This document shows positions 16,164 to 22,562 of a DNA stretch of 26,064 nt, in pieces; the first letter of the stretch is position 1, and each line of letters starts with the position of its first letter. The stretch comes from a virus: the IMG/VR virus record IMGVR_UViG_3300021197_001527, positions 1 through 26,064 of that record; one strand, 5' to 3'. The notes under the pieces were generated by a model, which worked only from the letters and a program-made list of their open reading frames with translations, had not been told where the DNA came from and ran no database searches. The position numbers and the translations under genes were made by a program.

Positions 16164-16405
16164 TCTACTGCAGAAGTTTTAGTGAACTCTTCATTTACAT
16201 GTAGACATGACTCGCATGCGAACACTACTATAGGTATGATAGTATCCTTACCGTTTGGTGATACAATAGCCGACATTCTCTTTAGTAAGGTAGTTTGTTT
16301 AAATGTGTGGTTACCGCATTTTTCGCACACCATATCCGTTGCTTTTGATAAATCGATATTAGGTTGCTGTCTTGGTTTTTGGCCTAGGCCGTATGTTTCT
16401 GACAT
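16160..16405 (-). CDS. Small zinc-ribbon protein between the two clamp-loader genes
   Basis: An 81-residue protein with C27-xx-C30 and C64-xx-C67, a four-cysteine zinc ribbon whose knuckles are 34 residues apart. The N terminus (about 1-22) is polar and likely disordered; the middle KQTTLLKRMSAIVSPNG and IPIVVFACESC form the beta strands of the ribbon. I do not know a function. The ATG shares one base with the clamp-loader stop (TAATG), and its stop overlaps the gp62-like start. This fixed position inside the loader operon suggests a replication accessory role, for example DNA binding or a polymerase/clamp adaptor, which is inference. Confidence 0.7.
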   Translation of the reverse strand: MSETYGLGQKPRQQPNIDLSKATDMVCEKCGNHTFKQTTLLKRMSAIVSPNGKDTIIPIVVFACESCLHVNEEFTKTSAVD

Positions 16406-17316
16406 TATGTCTCCGTTTTTAATATGTTTACGATCAGTGCCATGAAGTTGATTTCTTTATCAACGGCATGAACGTCTCTGTATTGAGCTTCACTCAAATG
16501 TAGTATTATTTGTGGTTCTGATCCAGATGGTGCATAATTATCCAACTCATCATACAAGAACTTAATTAGTTCGTTATAATCCTGTACGTGATTGTCTGCT
16601 ACTAACTGACGGATACTTCGTAGTGAACTCTTCTTTGATAAGTGTTCTACCAATTGTTGCTTATAGCTCTGTTCTATCACAGATGAAGCATCAATTTTTA
16701 TCTTCCCACCAACAGTCTGTCTCTGAGCTGAGTTTATTACTTGTCTGATGTCAGGGTATCCCATATTGACTAGGACAGCTACATCATCCACCTTACACTG
16801 TACACCTTCAGTTTGAAGTATATTATATAGATGAGAAGCTACTTCTTTCTTGGAAGGAGGTTTGACGTTATATGCTTGACATCGAGATTGGATTGGGTCT
16901 ATAATCCTTTCAACATAATTACACGTTAGAATAAATCTCGTATGTTGACTAAAAGTTTCCATTATGTTTCTCAATGCTGCTTGACTAACCGGTGTAAGAT
17001 AATCAGCTTCATCTAATATTACAATCTTTAGTGGATTAAAACCTACAGAAGATGCGAACGTCTTAATTTTATCTCTAACGGTGTCGATATTTCTCTCATC
17101 ACTAGCATTAATATATAAATGATCACTAGAGACGTTCTTAACTATTATTTTAGCTAGTGTGGTCTTACCCGTTCCAGCTTTACCATACAATAACAAATGT
17201 GGAATATCAGAACTACTAATGTATCCCTCAAATTTACTCCGTAGATGTTCATTACCTACATAGTTTTTTAGATCCTTGGGTCTATGTTTTTCAGTCCAAA
17301 TATATTGGTCTATCAT
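16405..17316 (-). CDS. 44: Clamp-loader large subunit, AAA+ ATPase (T4 gp44-like)
   Basis: A 303-residue AAA+ ATPase (T4 gp44 is 319). Seen: the WTEKHRPKDLKNYVG clamp-loader N terminus, Walker A GKAGTGKT (45-52), Walker B VILDEAD (99-105), sensor-1 TCN (131-133), and the trans-acting SRC motif (144-146) in DPIQSRCQAY, with a sensor-2-type PDIRQVIN later. The protein would form the ATP-driven pentamer with gp62 that opens the sliding clamp onto primer ends. The ATG shares one base with the clamp stop. All catalytic signatures are intact. Confidence 0.95.
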   Translation of the reverse strand: MIDQYIWTEKHRPKDLKNYVGNEHLRSKFEGYISSSDIPHLLLYGKAGTGKTTLAKIIVKNVSSDHLYINASDERNIDTVRDKIKTFASSVGFNPLKIVILDEADYLTPVSQAALRNIMETFSQHTRFILTCNYVERIIDPIQSRCQAYNVKPPSKKEVASHLYNILQTEGVQCKVDDVAVLVNMGYPDIRQVINSAQRQTVGGKIKIDASSVIEQSYKQQLVEHLSKKSSLRSIRQLVADNHVQDYNELIKFLYDELDNYAPSGSEPQIILHLSEAQYRDVHAVDKEINFMALIVNILKTET

Positions 17317-18041
17317 TAATTATCATCCTGTATTGCTGTTAAGAAATACTCACTATGATAGTCTCCACTGTCAAATTTAATATGAAGCAACCCTTTATCT
17401 GAAAATTTTAACTCACCTAATGTACACTCTCTATTAGCTAGAAGTATTTCTTTGAATACGTTTGCATTGAAAGTTAATCTCTCCATAGGAAAATCACTTT
17501 TCTTTACATTTAGAGGTATACTAACCCTATGTGAATTTGTATTAGAGTGACCTATAACAATTTTAGTAGTACCGTTTTGAATCAAGCTAAAAGTTTCTAT
17601 CTCTGACAGAGCCGTTTTGCCTTTTATGAATGTATTACTAAAGTTACTATCCACATCTACACTTAGATCAAAGTCTGGTAGATTCTTTAGAGAAGGTGGG
17701 TCTTCAAATACACTCAAGTCTGCTAATGCAAAATTAACTTCATTCCCATTACTTTTCAACTTCAATGATATAGCTGCTTGATCTATCTCTACCAATGACA
17801 CGTCTAGATTTCCATCCAGCACACTGAGCATCCTTGATAGTTGACCTGTTGAGTATACCCCAAGTACGCGATCATCAAAATCAACATTATCTACTTTTAC
17901 TTTACCAATCAAAGACTTATCTGGAGTCATCATAGCTGTCAATAGATTATTATTTTTAAATATCCACTTCACAGAATCTATTGATCCTCCCAAAGAGTAT
18001 TTGATTATAAACCTCTCTAACTTAGTTTTATTCATTATCAT
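17316..18041 (-). CDS. 45: Sliding clamp (T4 gp45-like processivity factor)
   Basis: A 241-residue protein in the position and size of T4 gp45 (228). Sequence signals are weak, as usual for clamps: alternating beta strands and helices, a start KTKLERFIIKYS, the VLGVYSTGQLSRMLSVLD helix region near residues 59-76, and a C-terminal SDKGLLHIKFDSGDYHSEYFL strand pair. Family knowledge: gp45 is a trimer ring that tethers the polymerase and, in T4, also activates late transcription. I keep the ATG at 18041, which has GGAG seven bases upstream, over the second ATG six bases later. It overlaps the dUTPase-like gene by 14 bases and joins directly to the loader gene. Confidence 0.88.
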   Translation of the reverse strand: MIMNKTKLERFIIKYSLGGSIDSVKWIFKNNNLLTAMMTPDKSLIGKVKVDNVDFDDRVLGVYSTGQLSRMLSVLDGNLDVSLVEIDQAAISLKLKSNGNEVNFALADLSVFEDPPSLKNLPDFDLSVDVDSNFSNTFIKGKTALSEIETFSLIQNGTTKIVIGHSNTNSHRVSIPLNVKKSDFPMERLTFNANVFKEILLANRECTLGELKFSDKGLLHIKFDSGDYHSEYFLTAIQDDN

Positions 18042-18546
18042 TTAGATACTCCGGCAAGTCGCCCTCTTTGGTGTTGTATCCACCTGAGTATGAACCCCAG
18101 CTTTTACTATCACCTATTATGAATTGAGCTACTCTGGACATCTTTTCTAACTCCATAGTGCCTCCCATGTTATATAACATACCATTTATATGGCCTTGAT
18201 ATCCTGAATCATACAGACCACTTAAAATATACACACCATTACGATTAAGCGTTGATCTAGTTACTAACCAACCAACCGTTCCTGGTTGCATCTCGACGTA
18301 TGCTGGTGACATGAAATCATATATACCCTTTTCCAAATTCCATATCTCTTTACCATCTTTGTTCTCCGTCGATACTAATTCTCGCTCTCTATGAGTCTTG
18401 TCTTCTTGGTGTAGTGTAAACTTTGTAGTTGTATCAACTTTCCATATTTTTTCTATTCGTAAATCTACAGCGTTTGGTTCTACATGATTAACGAGAACAC
18501 CTTTCAACCATCCTTTCTTGATGGGCTCCATTGGATTATTAAACAT
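18028..18546 (-). CDS. dUTPase/dCTP-deaminase-fold protein, probably dUTPase-like
   Basis: A 172-residue protein of the dUTPase/Dcd superfamily. Seen: PNAVDLRIEKIW near the N terminus, VTRSTLNRNGV (R97, S98) as the triphosphate-binding segment, GLYDSGYQGHINGMLYN as the nucleotide-site motif with D113, and SRVAQFIIG. The C-terminal SWGSYSGGYNTKEG resembles the glycine-rich flexible tail closing over the active site. In dCTP deaminases a Glu stands where this protein has M123 (INGMLYN), so deamination looks unlikely. Role: hydrolysis of dUTP to keep uracil out of DNA and supply dUMP. Strong AGGAG site five bases before the ATG. It fits with the neighbouring dNMP kinase and clamp genes. Confidence 0.8.
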   Translation of the reverse strand: MFNNPMEPIKKGWLKGVLVNHVEPNAVDLRIEKIWKVDTTTKFTLHQEDKTHRERELVSTENKDGKEIWNLEKGIYDFMSPAYVEMQPGTVGWLVTRSTLNRNGVYILSGLYDSGYQGHINGMLYNMGGTMELEKMSRVAQFIIGDSKSWGSYSGGYNTKEGDLPEYLNDNE

Positions 18547-18559
18547 TTATACTCCTATG

Positions 18560-19501
18560 TTATCGCAAGTTTGTGCCATCATCGGCAAACTTACTCGTTA
18601 CTGCTATTGCATTCCAAGGATGCAAACTTTCTTCATGTGATATCGATACACTGAAATCTGATATCACGTTTTTATCATACCACTCATCTAATGCCTGGTG
18701 TAATATTCTAGCCACATCTTCACTAAACAATAAATTAGCTCCATTCAACTCTGCAAATGCTTGCTCATCTTTTCTCTTCACCACTATCTGTACTTCGGTA
18801 GGTATGTGTTCTCTACATAATTCTACTAAGTCCTCTATCCAAACTATCTTTTCATCAGTTGGATCAAAGCCTACAGTCACTGTAGCTATTGATCGTTGGC
18901 TATGGGCATTTGCTGCAGCTTCTCTTCTAGTTCTAGCATCATAAGCTAACTCAAAGCTACATGGACAGGTCGAAGAGTATACATACTCAATAGTTAAATA
19001 AAATGTATATGGACTGGATCCATTAGAGGTCTTTTTATACTTACAATCCAATGTGGTATTATATGCTATATGACCCTCCAAGTTAGATCTCAGAGATTGT
19101 TGAGTCCAAGGATACTTGAAACGTAACTTACAGTAAGCCGTTTCTGATCCTTGCTTATCTGCTAATTCTGTTAGAGCGTCCTTAATACCGTCGATAGATA
19201 ATTTATCTTTTATCTTTTCATGCATAAGAAGATACAATCTAGATAAATTTAACCCCTTGGCGTTTACATCATCTAGAGAACAATACAAACTTGCTTCTGC
19301 TTGAAGAACTTGACTCTCTCCATCCCTTCTTAACAACTTGACCGGTAGGTCGACAGGACCTATTCCAACCTTTTTGAGTGGTATTCTAGCACCTGGGATC
19401 ACTGGATCTATTTGTGGATCCGGTAAGTCATCCCCAGGTATATGTTTCTCATCATACTTAAAAACCAAATCAGGCATCTTTCCTGAATAATCAATCGACA
19501 T
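18560..19501 (-). CDS. folE2: GTP cyclohydrolase IB (FolE2)
   Basis: A 313-residue protein of the FolE2 (type IB) family, which converts GTP to dihydroneopterin triphosphate, the first step to 7-deazaguanines and folate. Seen: GIGPVDLPVKL near residues 46-56, the metal cysteine motif STCPC (C179, C181), HSQRS beginning at H200, FSEDVARIL with E261, and the C-terminal signature HEESLHPWNA (H289-A298) with H294. Length is slightly above usual bacterial FolE2 (about 260-310). The ATG lies inside the DpdA end (11-base overlap) with GGAGG eight bases upstream. Together with QueD, QueE and DpdA it supplies the precursor of a DNA base modification. It is not the more familiar FolE type. Confidence 0.92.
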   Translation of the reverse strand: MSIDYSGKMPDLVFKYDEKHIPGDDLPDPQIDPVIPGARIPLKKVGIGPVDLPVKLLRRDGESQVLQAEASLYCSLDDVNAKGLNLSRLYLLMHEKIKDKLSIDGIKDALTELADKQGSETAYCKLRFKYPWTQQSLRSNLEGHIAYNTTLDCKYKKTSNGSSPYTFYLTIEYVYSSTCPCSFELAYDARTRREAAANAHSQRSIATVTVGFDPTDEKIVWIEDLVELCREHIPTEVQIVVKRKDEQAFAELNGANLLFSEDVARILHQALDEWYDKNVISDFSVSISHEESLHPWNAIAVTSKFADDGTNLR

Positions 19502-20312
19502 TAATTGTCCTCCATGCTACAAAGTTATCGTCTACAGTTTTCAGTTCTAACATAGAAAGCTGTTTACTAAAATCTAATTTTTCTAAAACTATATCATCCA
19601 CAAGACGATTCTCAATTTTATTTCCTGTGTAACCATATACAAATGGCATTGATGTGTCATTAGAACGTATCCAATCATACCCCATACTATAGTAATAAGT
19701 CAACTCATTTATTCCTGCATTATCAGATCCAAGTAGATGAGTTTCTTTACCAAATTTATCTGGAGTCATATCATGTTCAATCAAAAAATCTATACATTTA
19801 ATTCTACCCTTAGTACAGTTTCCACTCTCCGTGTGGTTACCCTGAAAGCTTTCGGGTACAGACAGCTTTGATAATCCTATTACATCAATATTATCCATCC
19901 TTACCAACTCTTCATAACAATCTAACCACTCCACTTGCGTCCTACCCTGCGGTATCGCCATGAATTTTGTAGTTTCATATAAGCTCTGATCCTTCTTGTT
20001 CACGAACTTACAAAAGTCCCTAACCGAGTCTACTGTGTCGGCTCCATTAAACAATATATCTATAGCACATATTTCATCTGGCAAAGACATCTGTGCTGCA
20101 CTCAATACCATATCTTGAGGTACTCCTCTTCCCTCTTGTTCAAACTCAAATGCTGAATTATCCATAATAGTATAGCTTTGTTGGTTAGAATAGTATTCAC
20201 AATACTTCTCATCTGATAATATCTTATGTGCTAAACTGAGTTGTCTTTGACCCAATGATGCATGTGATTCTAGATGTGGTGTGCTAGTAATATAGCATAT
20301 ATCAATTTTCAA
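19491..20312 (-). CDS. dpdA: DpdA-like DNA guanine transglycosylase (TGT superfamily)
   Basis: A 273-residue protein related to tRNA-guanine transglycosylase and best read as phage DpdA, which swaps guanine in DNA for a 7-deazaguanine base. Seen, in TGT order: DNSAFEFE (D51) near the substrate-binding site, ICAIDILFN, MAIPQGRT (IPQG 120-123, like the IVQG of TGT), VIGLSKLS (144-151, like the GG.SVGE region), HLLGSDNAG (192-200), and SNDTSMPF with D219, the likely nucleophile position. The start is TTG at 20312, supported by AAGGAGG five bases upstream; it overlaps the previous gene by 11 bases. Shorter than bacterial TGT (about 375) and lacking its zinc-binding tail, as expected for a phage DpdA. 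Which DpdA subfamily it belongs to cannot be told by eye. Confidence 0.82.
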   Translation of the reverse strand: MKIDICYITSTPHLESHASLGQRQLSLAHKILSDEKYCEYYSNQQSYTIMDNSAFEFEQEGRGVPQDMVLSAAQMSLPDEICAIDILFNGADTVDSVRDFCKFVNKKDQSLYETTKFMAIPQGRTQVEWLDCYEELVRMDNIDVIGLSKLSVPESFQGNHTESGNCTKGRIKCIDFLIEHDMTPDKFGKETHLLGSDNAGINELTYYYSMGYDWIRSNDTSMPFVYGYTGNKIENRLVDDIVLEKLDFSKQLSMLELKTVDDNFVAWRTINVD

Positions 20313-20658
20313 TTATTCCTCCTTGAATGTTATCTTCGAAGACAGATACCTTCCAATTTCTGTCTCCATATTTTTCTATTAATTTATTTAGTACCATTGA
20401 GCCTAGCATCTCACAACTACTGGCTCCAAATTTTTTAATGTACTTTCCTGGATATTTATCTTCAATAATTTTCATGAGATCAATCCTCAACATAATAAAT
20501 TCTATCTCTCTGTCATGATGCTCAACATCACACTCTACATAAAAGTGAAAGTCGTGATGATGTTCGTGCCTTAGAAATCCAACCTCAGGAAAATGTTTAT
20601 CAGCATTGGGCCAATTGTGTGTTCCTAACACGATATGCTTTACTTTAATTCTCGCCAT
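20302..20658 (-). CDS. Second PTPS/QueD-like protein
   Basis: A 118-residue protein that I place, with caution, in the 6-pyruvoyl-tetrahydropterin synthase fold. Seen: H14 in GTHNWP, a histidine cluster H31-E-HHH-35 with HxH spacing, V44-E-HHDREIEF (H47, H48, E51, E53), a conserved-looking SSCEML with C82 and E83, and E108 near the C terminus. H14 plus H33/H35 could form the zinc triad of this fold, and E83/E108 the pterin or deazaguanine contacts. It is clearly different from the QueD at 21971-22414, and sits between dNMP kinase and dpdA. It may act on CDG or on another step of base modification. Deazaguanine phages are reported to carry a CDG decarboxylase named DpdL; whether this is it I cannot verify. 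Confidence 0.55.
   Translation of the reverse strand: MARIKVKHIVLGTHNWPNADKHFPEVGFLRHEHHHDFHFYVECDVEHHDREIEFIMLRIDLMKIIEDKYPGKYIKKFGASSCEMLGSMVLNKLIEKYGDRNWKVSVFEDNIQGGIIEN
20318..20324 (-). promoter_or_regulatory. Strong ribosome-binding site deciding the TTG start of dpdA
   Basis: AAGGAGG on the minus strand, five bases before TTG at 20312-20310. No ATG is in frame near the beginning of the conserved sequence, so this site fixes the unusual start. Confidence 0.75.
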
Positions 20659-21226
20659 TCATATATCCTTCTATTTGTTCGTACAAATCATTATAGTTAC
20701 CACAGTTATCGATGTAATGATCACACTCATCTTGTGCTGTGGTATTAACAAAGTTTTCCGATACGTGTTCGCTCTGATCTTTTGTTAATCCTGTTCTTCC
20801 ACCTACGTAAATTACATCTCCACCATTCTTTTTGATCCAATCATATTCAATTTTAAATCTCACATCAGATACTACTATGCTTGTTTCTCCATTAGTACCA
20901 AGTTCCTTTACCTTATCTTGAATAGAACGCTCGAGCCAATACGTATCCGCAATTCTATACCTCATATCCATACCATATAATTGAAGAAATCTTCTCACTG
21001 AGAACTTGCCATGATTGACCACTTTAGTATCCTGCATGTCCCACAAACACAACTCTTTGTTCTTGATAGATTCAAGCGTCTCCAGATCCATATCAAGATA
21101 TTTACACAAATCCACTTTCATGGCATCAGCAGCTGCTACGCGATTAAAATCATAATGTTCAACTAAATAATTAGCAATAGTGTCCTTACCGGAACCACCT
21201 TTACCACACACACCTATTATATCCAT
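20645..21226 (-). CDS. Deoxynucleoside monophosphate kinase
   Basis: A 193-residue P-loop kinase like T4 gp1-type dNMP kinases, which phosphorylate dNMPs to dNDPs for DNA synthesis. Seen: Walker A GKGGSGKDT (8-16), an early AAADAMKVDL segment, the FSVRRFLQLYGMDMRYR region with paired arginines for phosphate binding, the VVSDVRFKIEYDWI Walker-B-like strand (about 118-131), and IYVGGRTG further on. The ATG shares one base with the QueE stop and has GGGAGG five bases upstream, the best ribosome site in the cassette. In a virus with modified guanines such a kinase might meet unusual nucleotides, but DpdA acts on DNA after synthesis, so ordinary precursor supply is the simplest role. Confidence 0.87.
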   Translation of the reverse strand: MDIIGVCGKGGSGKDTIANYLVEHYDFNRVAAADAMKVDLCKYLDMDLETLESIKNKELCLWDMQDTKVVNHGKFSVRRFLQLYGMDMRYRIADTYWLERSIQDKVKELGTNGETSIVVSDVRFKIEYDWIKKNGGDVIYVGGRTGLTKDQSEHVSENFVNTTAQDECDHYIDNCGNYNDLYEQIEGYMNGEN

Positions 21227-21978
21227 TACACCTCCCTTTCCGTATCAAATGCAATTATGTGATCCCTACCCGTCATTCTGTAACCTCGTTCTGCACACAA
21301 TTCAAACACTTTAGGATACATTTCTATCAATGTTTCTCTAGTATCTCCCGCAGGCATAATATATGTTTTAGATTTTGGTATGTTTAACTCCACTCTGAAT
21401 TCTTCTATCTCGTTAATATTCTCTTCCGTTCCATCCCATACAGGTTTAAAGTGATAATCTGAATGGTATGAAATCAACTCATCTATTGTGTCTAAATTTA
21501 GCCTCAATCTATTGTGAGTGTCAACAAATTTTTGATCTACTATCTGACCCTTTGGCGTCTTAGTTCCAACCACTGGAACTGAGTTACTAAATTTTGGACT
21601 TATACTTAACAAGTGTATTGGTATATCAGTCTCGAATGCATGAGAACCTTCCGTTTCCATCGTGACAAATATGCCTCGATCATCGGCAAAATACATTAAG
21701 TCATTTACTAACTCTTGATGCATACTAGGTGATCCACCAGTCAACATCATCTCATCAATCTGTGGATTGTCGTCATATATCTTATGAAGATCGTCCCAAG
21801 TATATTTACCCTTCTCGGGATGTATGCTCGTGTACCAGGAATCACACCACCCACCTTCACCAAAATAACATCTATGAGTGCAACCGGTTGTTCGAACAGC
21901 TATCGTTGGAATGCCAAATCTACTACCTTCTGATTGTACACATCTGTATAATTCTAATATTGGTAATGTCTTAGACAT
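21226..21978 (-). CDS. queE: 7-carboxy-7-deazaguanine synthase, QueE (radical SAM)
   Basis: A 250-residue radical SAM enzyme that contracts carboxytetrahydropterin to CDG. I start at the ATG at 21978, since the family begins just before PILELYRCVQSEG; an upstream ATG at 22041 would only add QueD-overlapping sequence. Seen: QSEGSRFGIPT, then the Fe-S cysteines C33, C37 and C45 in GCTHRCYFGEGGWCDSW, TGGSPSM, METEGSHAF and a C-terminal IMPAGDTRE. The cysteine spacing is CX3CX7C, with a five-residue insert compared with the common CX3CX2C; known QueE enzymes do vary here. The start overlaps the QueD stop by eight bases. No QueC gene follows in the window. Confidence 0.9.
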   Translation of the reverse strand: MSKTLPILELYRCVQSEGSRFGIPTIAVRTTGCTHRCYFGEGGWCDSWYTSIHPEKGKYTWDDLHKIYDDNPQIDEMMLTGGSPSMHQELVNDLMYFADDRGIFVTMETEGSHAFETDIPIHLLSISPKFSNSVPVVGTKTPKGQIVDQKFVDTHNRLRLNLDTIDELISYHSDYHFKPVWDGTEENINEIEEFRVELNIPKSKTYIMPAGDTRETLIEMYPKVFELCAERGYRMTGRDHIIAFDTEREV

Positions 21979-22414
21979 AATATTCTGCCATGTTATCTTC
22001 ATGTTCCCAGCACTGAACCTTGTATACCTTTGCCCTACCATTAGTTTCTTTCGTGACTACTTCTTGTAGATATTTTGCTACAAGTTCAGCAAACTTTTCG
22101 CATCCAACGCCATCTTCTAATATCCTGAGGTCGATAAGTTCCGCTTCATCTAAAAACTTAAACAATTTTAATTCAGGATCATCAGCTGCTACGCATGTAG
22201 TATGATCAAACATGTTTTTCATCCACTCCTTCACACCATTACGTTTGAAACAACCAAAATCTATAACCCAACCCTTATCATCAAGTTCACCTTCAAACCA
22301 TACTTTAAAACAAAAGGCATAACCATGAATTAGATTACAATGCGAGTCAGCTCTCCATTGTCTAAATGCTGTGCTGTATCCTATAAATCTTTTATAACTT
22401 CTATGTTTACTCAT
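21971..22414 (-). CDS. queD: QueD-type 6-carboxytetrahydropterin synthase (variant zinc site)
   Basis: A 147-residue PTPS-fold enzyme expected to turn dihydroneopterin triphosphate into 6-carboxytetrahydropterin. Seen: the catalytic cysteine C26 in SHCNLIHGY with the usual four-residue spacing to H30, WVIDFGCFK (D52, F53, G54), the FDHTT segment (D70, H71), GCEKFAEL (E106), and E137 near the C terminus. The normal zinc triad is His, His, His (SAAHRL and HGH); here these positions read F17, H30 and Y32, so only one ligand is standard. H25 may substitute. Related variants are, as I recall, found in some bacteria and phages. The ATG shares one base with the stop of a tiny membrane-peptide gene. 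Confidence 0.85.
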   Translation of the reverse strand: MSKHRSYKRFIGYSTAFRQWRADSHCNLIHGYAFCFKVWFEGELDDKGWVIDFGCFKRNGVKEWMKNMFDHTTCVAADDPELKLFKFLDEAELIDLRILEDGVGCEKFAELVAKYLQEVVTKETNGRAKVYKVQCWEHEDNMAEYYV

Positions 22415-22512
22415 TATCTTTCCTTTTTGTTTTCATATCTTACGTATTCAATAAAAAACCAACAACAGATTGCCATTACAGTAAGTGGCATTAAATTAAA
22501 TAATATTATCAT
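22414..22512 (-). CDS. Small single-span membrane protein (32 residues)
   Basis: A short gene from ATG 22512 to TAA ending at 22414, reading MIILFNLMPLTVM and then a hydrophobic stretch (residues 14-22) and a charged tail ending ENKKER. A strong AAGGAG site is positioned five to six bases before the ATG, and the stop shares one base with the queD start (TAATG). Hydrophobic residues 2-22 could form one membrane helix with the charged C terminus in the cytoplasm. No family is known to me. Good ribosome site and exact coupling argue that it is translated; phage peptides of this kind may be holin-like, regulatory or host-directed, but none of that is shown. Confidence 0.6.
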   Translation of the reverse strand: MIILFNLMPLTVMAICCWFFIEYVRYENKKER

Positions 22513-22525
22513 ATATTCTCCTTGT

Positions 22526-22554
22526 ACAATACTCATTATAAATTCTTTAGTCAA
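22526..22554 (-). promoter_or_regulatory. Possible promoter upstream of the small membrane gene and queD cassette
   Basis: On the minus strand TTGACT at 22554-22549 is followed after 17 bases by TATTGT at 22531-22526, and a perfect TATAAT lies at 22540-22535 between them. This is in the only gap (about 50 bases) between polymerase and the next gene. A host-type promoter is plausible; which -10 is used cannot be told. Confidence 0.4.
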
Positions 22555-22562
22555 CATTTATT

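Noticed and set aside
22002-22041. Longer N terminus for QueE
   Set aside because: It would only add residues encoded within queD; the conserved QueE sequence begins directly after the ATG at 21978.
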